This document shows, piece after piece, positions 47,409-58,909 of a stretch of 64,000 nucleotides of DNA. The translations under genes and the position numbers were made by a program. The notes beneath the pieces were generated by a model that made no database searches, was not told the DNA's origin, and saw only the letters and a list, made by a program, of their open reading frames with translations. Numbering within the stretch: position 1 is the first letter of the stretch; each line of letters begins with the position of its first letter. The stretch is taken from NCBI GenBank assembly GCA_037178675.1, contig JAYMGJ010000581.1, forward strand, positions 20,625-84,624. The letters run 5' to 3'. The stretch comes from Scleroderma bovista. Taxonomy: Eukaryota; Basidiomycota; Agaricomycetes; Boletales; Sclerodermataceae.

Positions 47409-48750
47409 GCCTTGAAAGCGTTGGTGGAGCATTCCGACTGTTTAAAGCTTGCTAGGCAGTTGCATTATTTTATTTTATTTAGCTTCCATGTTTTCGTCTG
47501 CGTACTGGTAATCCAAAGCGAGTTCTCAAAGGCCTGGCAGGCCTTTTGCAGTTTGCAGAAGCTCGACAACAACAACGATAATCTACAGCTGGTTGGGGCC
47601 CCACAACAACGAATACAATCATCATACTCACCTATGACTACCGTTGCGATGACAGCTGTGCCCATCGACTCAACGATAACCTGACCCAGCATTTTTCTTG
47701 CAGTTACCATCACTAATATTATATTGTTGGGTTACACTGAACTTGGATGGCATTACGGTGCATACGCATAATGCCGCTGGACTGAAAGCTGCAGGGAATT
47801 AGTGTTGTTGATCATAAAGCATTAGATAGCATGACCAAGTTTCGAATGACTGGGGTAGAGTGGTAAAGCGTTGGCAAATGTTTTCAGTCTCTATTGCGGT
47901 CAGAAGACCTTGTAAGGCGCATATTTATTTTGTTTATTCGACATTGCCATAGACGCATAGCATTCTCTTACGGTTTCAGTGATGTTGACGCTCATCGCAT
48001 CGCTCTCAGACTCAACGGCCTGTTCTACGTATGCAAACGCGTTCCTTGTATTATTACATGAATATACATACATATCAATGTATCTATCGCTTCTGCAACA
48101 CTTGTCCCTGTAAGAGGCATCCTTACTGATGACCGATAACACTCGCACTGCAACTTTTCTCGAACCCAGCGAATGGCAGTAACCCAGAGTGGCAAGTATA
48201 GGATGATCTGGACAGTGAATATGTACATGCATAAGCGATACACCAAACTTCCCGCCATGTAGCTAGCCCAAACCAAGGCTCATACTGAAAGTTTCTAATG
48301 TACACTTGAAGCAATGGCAGGCGGGAAAGGTTGCACAACCTAGCTGCGTACAGTATACGCGGTAAAGTGAAGATGTAATCTTGGCTCCGGGTCCTGGGCT
48401 GTCACATTTGGTCCATGTTCGCGGGGCAAAAGTCCTGACACTGGACTCGCATACCATGATTTTTTCGTTGTTCATTGCTCCTATATTATTCATATCTGCA
48501 CATCGAAACTCTTTTCAATACCTTCAAAATGCAGAACACCCTACACAAGACAAGGGAATGACAGGTTATACACAACGAAACAAATAATTCACATTTATTC
48601 GCGACAGTCTTCCCACGTATTAAGACTGCAGTCCATTCATTATGGGCGTGAACGATGACAAAATGTTCTTGAGCGGATCCATATATTCCAACAACCTGCC
48701 AATTAAGGTTGTCGGGATAAGCATCTAAACAGCATTTCAGATTGCCTTAC
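47409..48750. other. Intergenic 1.3 kb
   Basis: No supported gene. Near 47744-47775 GGCATTA and TAATGCC form a small inverted repeat that might mark the right end of the Plavaka element; no matching left end was found. Confidence 0.35.
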
Positions 48751-49601
48751 TTAATATTTCCGTAGGTACCTGCCTCCGTGAAAGATCTTTGGGACTACTT
48801 CCGAGCGAATACAATCGAGGAGAGTCTGTAATCGGATGACCATCAGTGTTAAACCACTCATGAAGAAGGCCTTACATGTTGCCCTAATATAACGAAATTG
48901 ACACCGTTCGGTAAACTCTCCTTGAAGCCAACCGAAGTCTCGATGTGGTTTGATGTTCCAGCAAATCTAATGAAAAACGTTCTGCAAGCAAATCCTTGAA
49001 ATGGCGGCGGGATGCATACCTGATAACAAGGGAGGCATAACCCTCCTCCTCTGCACCCTTCACCTCTTTAGACAACATCCGCGACAAAAGCATCGAACTC
49101 TGAGCACCAGTATCCCACAAGCACCACGTATCAAAAACGTCGGCCCTGCAAGAAAAAGTCGTCATCATCGTCGTATGGCTCGATCATAAGACTAGCACGG
49201 ACAAAAGGCATGGGAAACGAGGAGGATTCATCAGCCCTAACGGAAACAAAAGGGGTTGGAATCCGGAGATCTGGAAATGCGGCTTTAGTGAGTGCAAACA
49301 TTTTGCGACGCCGTTCGCGAGCACGAGCAGCAGCAGCAGGATCGGCAATTGGCCGAAAAGGAATATGGTAAGCCTTGGGAGGGCCGAAGGGACCGCCATC
49401 GCCAGGCAGCATAGGAACTATGAAGGAAAACAAGATCAAGAGGAGGCATGAGTGACAGGGAAAAGCTTACTTACTTGGACGGATAGCTTTGAGCTGCTCA
49501 TCAGTGTACGGGGCTACCGACCCATAGACACTTGCCTCTATTTTCAAAGCGGCCTCGGCAGGAGATTCTTCTACTTGCTCAGAAACCTCAATTGTGGACA
49601 T
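48751..49601 (-). CDS. Retropepsin-like aspartyl protease domain protein, one apparent frameshift
   Basis: Exon 1 (49601-49475) joins exon 2 (from 49417) in phase: EASVYGSVAPYTDEQLKAIR, then IPMLPGDGGPFGPP and RERRRKMFALTKAAFPDLR. After an acidic DDDDDFFLQ an extra base shifts the frame near 49150. The next block VFDTWCLWDTGAQSSMLLSR holds the single DTGA catalytic motif of retroviral-type proteases. Then, through two introns, come FAGTSNHIETSVGFKESLPN, NFVILGQHTLLDCIRSEVVP and a stop at 48751. Such single-motif domains occur in retroelement Gag-Pol and in Ddi1-like host proteins. No reverse transcriptase is nearby, so a domesticated or host gene is possible. The shift could also be an unresolved intron. 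Confidence 0.55.
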
Positions 49602-50071
49602 TTCAAGTTCGAGAGTTGTGTCAGGCTCAAGGCTTCACGCCGTCGCTGTTCGTGTGAGGGGCTGATTGCGAGACAGTGTGAAATTTGGAGTGGATGGTCG
49701 ATTATATAATCTCACGTCATCACTAAGCCAACAAGACTGAACTTAGTGCGAGCCTTTGGCAGTGGCAGTGTCGGAAAAGTGCCATACGGGGAAGGCTGCG
49801 CCGCGCCCGGAAAGTGCGATGACATCACCGGTCACAGCCGTCACTCTCGTCACCGCCAGCGTCTCCGCGAACGCGTTGCCGTCAGGCCGCTTACTGTAAC
49901 TCGATCGATCGGGTCAGGGGGGGGCACGATATGCAATAGGTGTGACGAGGTGACTGCTACCGTTGGCCTACTATTGCCAATCGATGCAATAACTAAATAG
50001 CGGCGGTACTAGAGTAATGCGAGACGACCAAGGGGCGCGCAAAGGAAAGTGGGGAGGCGTGGAATGTGCGT

Positions 50072-50364
50072 ACTAGGGCAGTGCCCACAAGAGAACTACT
50101 ATGATGGAGTGATAAATGAGAAAATAAAAGCGAAGTGCAAGACGAGAGAAGGAATGGCGATCGGGGAAGCACGATGTGGGATGATATGACATGACGGGAA
50201 GCTGTTGAATGTGTGTATGCAGTGCCCAAGAGAACTGTGAGAGTGATAAATGAGAAAATAGAAACGAAACGAAACGAAACAAATGGGATGCGGGAAACCG
50301 ACGAAGCGCAAGACGAGAGAGAAGGAACAGCACGATGTGTGATTATATGATATGATAGTACGAT
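50072..50364. repeat. Pair of about 130-bp imperfect direct repeats with a CGAAA microsatellite
   Basis: Both halves share GCCC(AC)AAGAGAACT, GTGATAAATGAGAAAATA, GCAAGACGAGAGA and TGATATGA-rich ends. GAAAC is repeated four times at about 50262-50280 in the second half. Copy B keeps the pair but has fewer GAAAC units and is split by an LTR. Confidence 0.7.
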
Positions 50365-50395
50365 GGAATTGCGTGGTGGGCGGGCGTTTGTGCTA

Positions 50396-53171
50396 CTACT
50401 CGCCGGCGGCCGGGGGGGAGACGGCTTGGGCCTCGTTCAAGAGGAAGCGATGGCGCTCCCTAGCATCAGGATGGCGTCTTCGCGCCCGCTGGATCTCCTT
50501 GAGCAACTCCGAGTGGCTTTGAGCGAGCGCGCTTCCATAGGCCTTGTACCAGTCTTCTTCGTTCTCCTTGAACCTGGAATGTTGTGTGAAATCAGTGAGC
50601 GAAGCGAGGGGGGACGACCGACTTACACGTGGAGGAACTCCTTGGCGACGACGCTCCGCTGGTGGTACAAGGCGTTGAATTTCTGCCGGTTCCGTCTGTT
50701 GTAGTAATGGGACGGCCAGTCTTTTAGAGGCATTGTGAGATGGAGCCTGGGCTCCCCCATCGTCCAGTGCTGCACGATGTCTCTCCACGCCTCCGATCGT
50801 GGTGTCCTCCCGCCATTTGCAAGCTTGACTGGGACGTGTGGGATGACAAGATCCATGGGCAGAGCGTCCGTGGTCCTCCGGGCGCCCACAAGCGAAGGGA
50901 GCAGCACAGGAGCGGTGATGTTTGCACCCGCTGCTGGCGCCGGACAAGGGATCGTCGCATTGGGGGTCGACAGCGACAGTCCAGGAGCCCGTACTGCTGC
51001 TTGTACAGCGCATGTCAGCTGGGGGCCAGTGGCGAGTGGTTGCGACAGCACAGCGGCCCTTGGGATCGGTGGATGGACGATAATAGTCTGGCCGGACGAA
51101 TGACGATGGGCTGGTGGATGGAATAGTGGTCAGCCGTCGTTGCTCGGGGTGGTGTGAGTAGTTGTGCACTCACCGTTCGTGTCCTGAGCGGACGCCAGTG
51201 TCCCAAGGCTGGGTGCGAGCCTGTTGTTGATCAGGTTAGTCACATCACTGAACTTCTGGCGCATATCCTCCGACATCGCAGCTTGTGACTCGCCGATGGT
51301 CATTACAGCTTTTTGCAGTGCGGCGACATTCGCCGTCAGTGCCGCATGTGCCATGCAAAATTCCTCCGTAGATGCTGGCCGGAGGAGTGCAGCCTCGCCA
51401 GCAAAAGAGGCAGTGGCCTCACGTGATGTGGGCCCCAGTGCGTCGCTGAAGTCGGTCTCGTATGCATGGAGCTCATCGAGCAGATACCGCATCAAGGTGT
51501 CGTTCTGGGGGAAGAGAAGCAAAAAAAAAAAGCAAGGTCAGCAGTTTGGAACGCGGTGATGTACCGAGATAGGAAGGAGAATGGTCCAGCCTATCTGACT
51601 CGATCTGCAAGTACCCACCTGCTCACCCTCTGCCCATCCGCCCCAGAAACGAACGCACTGGAGGGACCATCGCTCGCCTAACAGGGTGCTCATGAATCGG
51701 TACTGTGCGCCACCACGGCAGAAGCAATGCGTTGAGTACTTCCCTGGTATCTTAGCCCCGTCCACTGCAGCATTGATTTCCTTCTGCACTAGGTCGTGCG
51801 AGAGTGCCTCCCCCGGCAGGAGGACGCCACTGCCTCCCAGCACAGGAAACAGGAAGTCCCCCGCTTCCATAGCGCGGCCAAGGTGGACGTGCTTGACCCA
51901 GTTCATCCAGAAAAGGACCCAGAAGAAGGGATCGCACGCCCTTCCCATATCTGGGCGTGGATAAATCTTGTAGTGGTTACCTGATGAGTGCAGTGAGGTC
52001 TAGACGGTAGCTACTACTAAAGCAGGCGGACGCACTGCGCTGGTGAATGTCCCTTCCCCCCTTATCGCTCTTCCTCTGCCACCCCTTCCGATTGCTCAAA
52101 TAGATTTCGAAGTAGACGTGCAGGTCGCTTATCGTAAGTGACCCTTCCTCGCCTCGTAGATACTTCAGGAACATGCTGTTTACAGCGTGGATGTCCTCCG
52201 CGGTGATGTCGCCGCACTTCAACTTCACCAACTCGAAGTTCCTAGTGGCGAATTAGAGCAACATTGACTCACTGACACCGGAAATGAACTGTGCACGTAC
52301 CTCGTCCAGATTGTAAATGCGATGGCGCAGAAGGCAAGGTGTTCCACCTTCCGCGTGGTCTCCTTGTCCAGGGCGCCTCCATCGGGCGGCGACCCCAATC
52401 CGGTCATCAGGAAACGAAGGTGGTTGAACGCGGCATCAAGCGGGTACTTGGATGCAGCCCAGGTGAGCATGCGGTCCATATATTCTTTCGTCATTGCTCC
52501 TGAATGCGTGCGCTGACTTCCTCCGGCATTGATCTTGTGTCTGATTGACGCAACGGTGTCAATGACATCGACAGAAAGGACCGGGTTGCCCTCATATCGA
52601 CCTCGCAACTCGTTGTAGTGCCATTTGTCGCGGAACGTACCGCAACTGTCGCTATCAAGACATTTACTTTTGTCAGTGACCACTACCAGGAATAAGGTTG
52701 CCGCATTACTAACACTTCGTCCCACATCATCTTAAACGCAGCTCGGATCCCGTCGATGGTGCTCTGACCAGAAGGCTTTACCTCGGCGAAGCCTTTCCAC
52801 CCAAGATAAATGGATAGGGCTTGGTCCGAGCACTCATTTGGATGGCGTTCGAATGCATTCCTGAATGCAGGCTTGTGGTAGATTTCCGAGCCCTCTCCAG
52901 GATGAGTTGCGACGGACAAGGTGCCGTCCGCTGCATAGTGGCTCTGCAACCACTGGCGTGCCTGTTTGATATGTCTCTCGTAGACTTCCCTCGTCTTTGG
53001 TGCTAGACAGTGAGTTTGTTTGCCATCTTCTTTTACCTGTTGGGCCTCTTGTAGGTTTGGCAGGTCCTTCACAGCAGGTTCCTTCTGCTTCCTCCCGGGT
53101 TTTTCAGGGGGCCTTTCAGGAGACACAGGTGGGGAATTCCAGTCTGTGGCTGGTGTTTGCAGCTGGGCCAT
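50396..53171 (-). CDS. Crypton-type tyrosine recombinase with GCR1-like C-domain, copy A (probably inactive)
   Basis: The N-terminal core-binding part has PKTREVYERHIKQARQWLQS and LSIYLGWKGFAEVKPSGQST. The catalytic domain shows the first Arg in WTRNFELVKLKCGDI (joined across an intron), the beta-strand Lys region YLSNRKGWQRK and THCFCRGGAQYRFM. The usual HxxR arginine is Cys here. VRFWGGWAEGEQ and the likely nucleophile Tyr in LMRYLLDELHAYE follow. After a coiled coil comes PVKLANGGRTPRSEAWRDIV and PLKDWPSHYYNRRNRQKFNA, a GCR1_C-type DNA-binding domain; this combination marks Cryptons. Some exon joins (near 52,700) are unresolved. An ATG at 53269 is an alternative start. Loss of the Arg should abolish cleavage. 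Confidence 0.75.
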
Positions 53172-53269
53172 TGCAGGATGGTGAGGTAGGAGCAAGGGTC
53201 GGTAGTGTCAATTTCATATGATTTTTCTACATACTCTGCCTGCTCATACCTAGCAGTCATTTTGTCCAT

Positions 53270-53520
53270 AACACAATAATGCTTTGTATTCAGCTCGAAG
53301 CATCAGGCATATGGCAGTACAGTACAGTGTCATATCGTGCTAGTTAAAAAAATAGCTACTCCTCGCCTGTCAGGTCAATGACCTCAGTGTCAAAAGATGG
53401 TACCTCCATGGAAAGGTCAATCAATGCCCCCTCAGGCATGCTCCTCGCGTCCTCGCCCACTGAAAGTTCCGTACTAGTGGACTGTGTCATTCCCAACACA
53501 AGTGAAAGGAAGTCCAGAGT
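53270..53520. other. Upstream of the recombinase, copy A
   Basis: Short spacer between the Crypton 5' end and the tandem array; nearly identical in copy B (61783-62033). Probably carries the recombinase promoter. Confidence 0.4.
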
Positions 53521-53525
53521 GACAT

Positions 53526-53950
53526 GAAAATAATTTTAGAAAAGAGCGTCCATACTATACAAGATGGGATGCAAATCGGATGGACGGCGGTGTTGTCGCA
53601 GCGAGGAACAGAGCAATTGATTTTAGAAAAGGGGGTCCGCCATGCTATACAAGATGGGATGCAAATTGGATTGACGGTGGTGAGCAGAGCGGTTGATTTT
53701 AGAAAAGGGTGTCCGTATTATACAAGATGGGATGCAAATCAGATGGACGGCGGTGTTGTTGCAGTGAGGAGCAGAGCGATTGGTTTTAGAAAAGGGCGCC
53801 CGTACTATACAAGATGGGATGCAAATCGGATTGACGGCGGTGAGCAGAGCAATTGATTTTAGAAAAGGGCGTCCGTACTATACAAGATGGGATGCAAATC
53901 GGATTGACGGCGGTGTTGTCGCAGTGAGGAGCAGAGCGATTCATAGTGGA
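53526..53950. repeat. Tandem array, five units of about 73-90 bp, copy A
   Basis: Each unit contains TTTTAGAAAAG, then TATACAAGATGGGATGCAAA and CGGCGGTG or a variant. Five TACAAGATGGGATGC occurrences lie in copy A and six in copy B, so unit number changed after duplication. Plus-strand frames through it are open but are only repeats. Confidence 0.85.
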
Positions 53951-54143
53951 CGTTGAACAGGATCAAACGCCCGACAGCATTCCCTGCCACGAGTTGTACC
54001 ACGCTGTTGGCCCACATCCCCAGGAACGTTCACCTGCTGTTGCTGTCGGGTGTGCGAACGAAGTCTAACGAGTCAGACAATGAAGAGGCGAAAGAAGGGA
54101 ATGGTTGCAGCACCTACAGAGTTAACAACTTTGTCTGCATTAT

Positions 54144-55979
54144 TCAGTCACACTTCTGTTCTTCGTGGCGGCTCTGAAGCCCTGCCAGGGGTAGGGGATA
54201 GTACATCATAACATAGGCAAGGGAGACTCCAGGTCGTCCCTGTGCGCCTGCTGAATGGCCAAGTGAGTATTGATGAGCTACCAGCAAGCCACTCTCCCAA
54301 ACCTTCACCAGCATCGTGGCCGTGATGCCTTTCCCGAAGTTGGCCTCACAATTTAAGAGGTACACTATGTATCCCATCGCCAGCCCTCATCAAGAAGAAC
54401 CCCCATTGGTGTTTTTCCCTACAACAATGTCAAAGGCAATGCAACATGAAATAAGTCCAGGCTCACCATCGACTCTGAGGTTCTGGAAGCTTTGAGGCCT
54501 TTCCAGGGGGGGAGCACCACAGGGGTAGTACATCAGAACATAAGCAAGGGACTCTGGGTCATCCTTGCATGCCTGCTCGACACCCAGGTGAGTATTGATG
54601 GACATATAACAAGCGGTACCCGTAGGATTCTTGTTCTCCCTGTATGGAATATAAAGATGCATCTTAGGGTCACGGAACTTCTTAGCAAGACCGTTGTTGA
54701 CCTACTTGATTGGCTTACCAGCGCCCATCAAGAAATCAATTTGATATCGCGGTGGACAGAACCACCGGAATAGATGTACTCTGAGGTATCTGTTTGGAGC
54801 TATGAGTAACAGGGGAAGACGGCAAGCAATGGGACTCACTAATTGATTGGCGAGTAAAAGGACAGTTTTGAGGCTGGACTTCCTGTTGCAGAAGTTGAAA
54901 AGATCTTCGAGAGACAGGCCCAAAAGATCGAGGACCATCGCATTATAGTCGCATTCAGTGCCGAACCATCGAAAAAAGGGTCCACCGCCGACGCCAGCCA
55001 GCGTCTTGCAGATTTTGGACCCATACTCCAGCTAGGGATGCTTGGCCTTTCCCCTGAGATGATATTGACCCCAAGATAAATATCACCTGGACGGGGGGTG
55101 AGCGAGCGCAAACGTTGAGATAACAATAGCACATACCAAAAGAACTGGAGCCAATCAAATTATTGCCAGTACTTGCCACCAACGAAGGGATCGAGTCTGT
55201 GAGCGGGACTTTCTGCTATGGTTATAGTGCAGGAAGGTGAGGGGGGTGAGTGAGCACAAATGTCATGAGATAGCGACAGCACATACCAAAAGAACCGGAG
55301 CTAATGTTTTTTCCGTGCCTATACTTGCCGCCAACACAGAGATCAGGTCTGTGAGCAGGACTTTCTGCTGTGGTTGTAGTACAGGAAGGTGAGGGGGGTG
55401 AGCGAGCGCAAATGTTTGTGAGACAGCAACAGCACATACCGCAAGAACCCGAGCCAATCTTCTTTCCGAGCCTATACTTGCTGCCGGAGAGGAGATCAGG
55501 TCTGTGAGCGAAACTTTCTGCCATGGTTGTAGTGCAGGAAGGTGAGGGGGGTGAGCGAGCGCAAATGTCATGAGATAGCGACAGCACATACCAAAAGAAC
55601 CGGAGCTAATGTTCTTTCCGTGCCTATACTTGCCACCAACACGGAGATCAGGTCTGTGAGCGGGACTTTCTGCCGTGGTTGTAGTGCAGGAAGGTGAGGG
55701 GGTGAGCGAGCACAAATGTCATGAGATAGCGACAGCACATACCGCAAGAACCCGAGCCGATCTTCTTTCCGAGCCTATACTTGCCGCCGGAGAGGAGATC
55801 AGGTCTGTGAGCGGGACTTTCTGCCATAGTTGTAGTGCAGGAAGGTGAGGGGAGTGAGCAAGCACAAACGTTGTGAGACAGCGATAGCACATACCGCAAG
55901 AGCCCGAGCCAATCTTCTTTCCGAGCCTATACTTGCCGCTGACGAGGAGATCGGGTCTGTGAGCGGGACTTTCTGCCAT
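54144..55979 (-). pseudogene. Casein kinase 1, broken, copy A
   Basis: Reading the minus strand: exon 1 (MAESPAHRPDLLSGGKYRLG, then KKIGSGSCG with the P-loop) is repeated six times with its splice donor. IYLGVNIISGE and [20 protein letters not shown] follow in shifted frames. A damaged HRDIK region then leads to [22 protein letters not shown]-like [12 protein letters not shown] and [14 protein letters not shown], ending in a scrambled C-lobe that appears twice (54390-54662 and 54144-54377). The ATP-binding Lys segment and intact DFG are missing. CK1 enzymes act in vesicle traffic and signalling; this copy cannot. Confidence 0.82.
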
Positions 55980-55995
55980 GGTTGTAGTGCAAGAA
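55085..55995. repeat. Tandem array of CK1 exon 1 plus intron start, six units of 151-153 bp
   Basis: The motif CAGGAAGGTGAG (plus strand) recurs at about 55229, 55382, 55535, 55687, 55839 and 55990, with a related partial unit before 55229. Each unit holds the start codon, about 29 codons ending in the P-loop, a GTATGTGCT splice donor and part of the intron. Several minus-strand ORFs run through more than one unit. Confidence 0.88.
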
Positions 55996-56339
55996 GGTGA
56001 GGGAGCTGGACGGGGATGAGTTCTGATACACAAGCAGAGCTAAAATAGGAATGAAGGGCTGGAGGGGGCGTGGAGAGCAGCGTGGACATTGCGCCTCGAT
56101 TTCTTCAGTCGCCTCCATCCTGTTTTGCTGTGCAGAGCCAGTCATCTGCAAGATTAACCACGAGGCAGGGGGTGGTTGCTTGAGGCACTGGCTGTTGTGC
56201 GTGATGTCAATGGAAAATAACGGAGAATGGACTCACCAAATGAAAAATAAAATAAAATGCACGGTCAAAGTCACTGGATCGATGTTGAACTCCTGGAGAA
56301 TAGCGGTAAAATGGTGGGGGGAGGACTCACCAAATGAAA

Positions 56340-56881
56340 ATGAACAGTGCAGTCAAAGTTGCTGGATCAACGATTAACTCCCACTCCAGATACTGGCACA
56401 TCTCTCTCTCCATCCGGTTGATTTTCCTCAGCTGGAACATCCCCTGGGCGAGGCGGCGATCAGCCACGATTTGTTCGAATGTGTATCATCGCAGATGACC
56501 TTACATGAACACGGAGACAAACAAGCGATGACCCAATGATCCCCATGAGGCGGGAAAATGCGCCTTCGGTACCTGGAGTGCTGCAAAGGTGAGTGAGGGG
56601 TGTAGTTTCGAGCAGTGGAGGGCGTATGCGATAAAATAGGGCAGCTTCACCGTCGAGCCCGAGGAGGACGGCGGCAACTCCGGGCAGGTGAGTAGGTGGG
56701 TGAGAAACTTGGCGCACAGGCACAATATGTGCTCGTGGCCATAGTAGAAGGGGTCAGGTTGCCGTGAAACGGACACCGCCGATTGGGATTTCTGGTCGGC
56801 ATGTTGGAAGGGGTAGGGATAGCCTATCTGATGGAAGAGGTGATAATGGATTGATATCAGTACAACTCTGAAAGGGCTCAT
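56340..56881 (-). pseudogene. Cyclin relic, copy A
   Basis: The minus strand reads QPDPFYYGHEHILCLCAKFL, THLLTCPELPPSSSG, VKLPYFIAYALHCSKLHPSL and GSLGHRLFVSVFM, then a stop. In other frames follow TFEQIVADRRL and MEREMCQYLEWELIVDPATL. Compared with the 40-kb relic, the stretch equal to LVLLQQLK is altered and about nine bases after FM are deleted. It lies about 0.4 kb upstream of CK1 exon 1 on the same strand, the same order as at 40-41.6 kb. Confidence 0.78.
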
Positions 56882-56889
56882 CGCGTATG

Positions 56890-57989
56890 GGGGCTCACCG
56901 ATGCTGACCGAGATTGCTGAGCGCTGAGCAGCAACGAGTGGGTGAGGGAGAGTTGGACGAGGAGAACTCGTGGGCAGCGCATGCCCAGCTTTAACCGACC
57001 ACGCACCTGGGCATTACGTCGTCCCCTGACGCCTTGAGGCCGCAGGCGGGCTTGAGCGCTTGAGCTGTAAAGTACCGGAAAATAGTGGTAAAGTCCTGTA
57101 AAGTCGCTTTACAACGGAAAATTGGCAGGTACCTTGGCAGAAGGAGTGGCTGTCTTTGCAGAGTCGAAGTGGCAGCTTTGCAAACCGCTCGACGGGACCA
57201 GGCGGGGTGTCCGATAAGTACGTCGTCGGGCGCGGCGGGTGTGAGGTTAGTTATGACGGTACCAAGGGTTCGTTGACATTTGACAGTAGCCTAAAAAGGA
57301 AATTTGGCTGTGAGCACTGTCAAGGTGGCTGTGTTCCGGCCTACCTATGTAGTCCCCTTTCCTGCTATTAGTCTGTAAAATACCGGCCTTTAGCTTAGTG
57401 AGTGGACGGACCTGATACCTTGGAGGGCCTTCTGCTTGGTGCCAGCCAAGATTGGGTACCATGGTTAGTTCTGCAGGTGCTCGAAGACTTCAAAGGCTCA
57501 AACCGCCGACAGAAAGCCTCACCGACTCTAAGCGAGCGCCCTGATGGCCAACGTCACCAGCGCACGTAGTCTCGGTTCCTTGCCCGACAGCTGAGATCGC
57601 CATCGAGACGAAGCAATCGCGTCCCCGCCACTGTAGATACTGATGACCTTCCTATGCGTGAAACCTGGGCTCTGACCACTCCGTCCAGGCGTTCAAAGGC
57701 GTCCATCAAACCCCCGACTGTCTACGTATGTACATATGTACCAGTAGTCGTACTGTAAGCCCTGAGCCGTAACCACTAGGCGACGTTCTGCCCGCACCCT
57801 GACCCGCCGTAAACATTTGGTTCCGTGTCACGCTGCGTCCACTTCTGGGCACGATCGACGATGCCGCGATGCCCTCACCCAGCGGGCACGGACGTTTCCG
57901 CTGCCGCAGCTCGGCCAGTGTGACCAGATGCCGGCGCTCGCCTTCGCAAACCCCAGCACCGCCACCTGCTGACTTGGCGCGATAACTGG
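56890..57989. other. Right end of copy A, unassigned
   Basis: About 1.1 kb after the cyclin relic with no recognisable gene; ORFs at 57085-57276 and 57706-58077 lack family features. The junction into copy B is at about 57990. Confidence 0.4.
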
Positions 57990-58444
57990 ACTTAGTGCGA
58001 GCCTTTGGCAGTGGCAGTGTCGGAAAAGTGCCATACGGGGAAGGCTGCGCCGCGCCCGGAAAGTGCGATGACATCACCGGTCACAGCCGTCACTCTCGTC
58101 ACCGCCAGCGTCTCCGCGAACGCGTTGCCGTCAGGCCGCTTACTGTAACTCGATCGATCGGGTCAGGGGGGGCACGATATGCAATAGGCGTGACGAGGTG
58201 ACTGCTACCGTTGGCCTACTATTGCCAATCGATGCAATAACTAAATAGCGGCAGTACTAGAGTAATGCAAGACGACCAAAGGGCGCGGGAAGGAAAGCGG
58301 GGAGGCGTGGAATGTGCGTACTAGGCAGTGCCCACAAGAGAACTACTATGATGGAGTGATAAATGAGAAAATAAAAGCGAAGCGCAAGACGAGAGAAGGA
58401 ACGGCGATCGGGGAAGCACAATGTGGGATGATATGACATGACGG

Positions 58445-58712
58445 TGTAGAGACAGTCCTGTCTCTAGGTGTAGAATTGGTAGTACTGATACTGGACTCTT
58501 ACCTTAGCTATGTAGGCTTGTACTTAGCTTACTAAGCAACTTCCCTCTTTCCTCTGTATATGTTTGATCTCAGTCCTGGAGTGACTGAACACCTCTACTC
58601 TCCCTACTTCCTCTAGTCTCCCCAGTCCCTGGGAGCTCTGCCAGACCTCCAGAAGCCCCTGGGTCGAGCATGCCTCACCTGAGGCAGCAGCAACACCCAA
58701 CCCCCCCCTACA
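58445..58712. mobile_element. Solo LTR (268 bp), only in copy B
   Basis: Copy A reads TGACGGGAAGC without interruption; copy B has 268 bp inserted there. The insert starts TGTAG and ends CTACA (TG...CA with a 5-bp inverted repeat) and is flanked by ACGG on both sides (58441-58444 and 58713-58716). No coding sequence lies inside. This is the form left when an LTR retrotransposon recombines out. Confidence 0.82.
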
Positions 58713-58909
58713 ACGGGAAGCTGTTGAATGTGTGTATGCAGTGCCCAAGAGAACTGTGAGAGTGATAAATGAGAAAATAGAAACAAAACAAAACGAATGG
58801 GATGCGGGAAACCGACGAAGCGCAAGACGAGAGAGAAGGAACAGCACAATGTGTGATTATATGATATGATAGTACAATGGAATTGCGTGGTGGGCGGGCG
58901 TTTGTGCTA

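Larger units (their letters stand above)
49742..57989. repeat. Tandem duplication, copy A (about 8.25 kb)
   Basis: From ACTTAGTGCGAGCC at about 49742 the sequence repeats from about 57991 to the window end in the same orientation, with scattered transitions. Copy A ends where copy B begins, so the two are directly adjacent. The unit holds a Crypton recombinase gene (minus), a short tandem array, a broken CK1 (minus), a broken cyclin (minus) and about 1 kb of unassigned sequence. Confidence 0.9.

Noticed and set aside
50396..51169. 257-residue minus-strand ORF as a gene of its own
   Set aside because: It reads through introns and in other frames of the Crypton gene; its first part shows no conserved blocks.
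49742..57989. Starship-type giant element
   Set aside because: Starships are known from ascomycetes with a DUF3435 recombinase at one end; here the recombinase has the Crypton layout with a GCR1-like domain and the unit is small.
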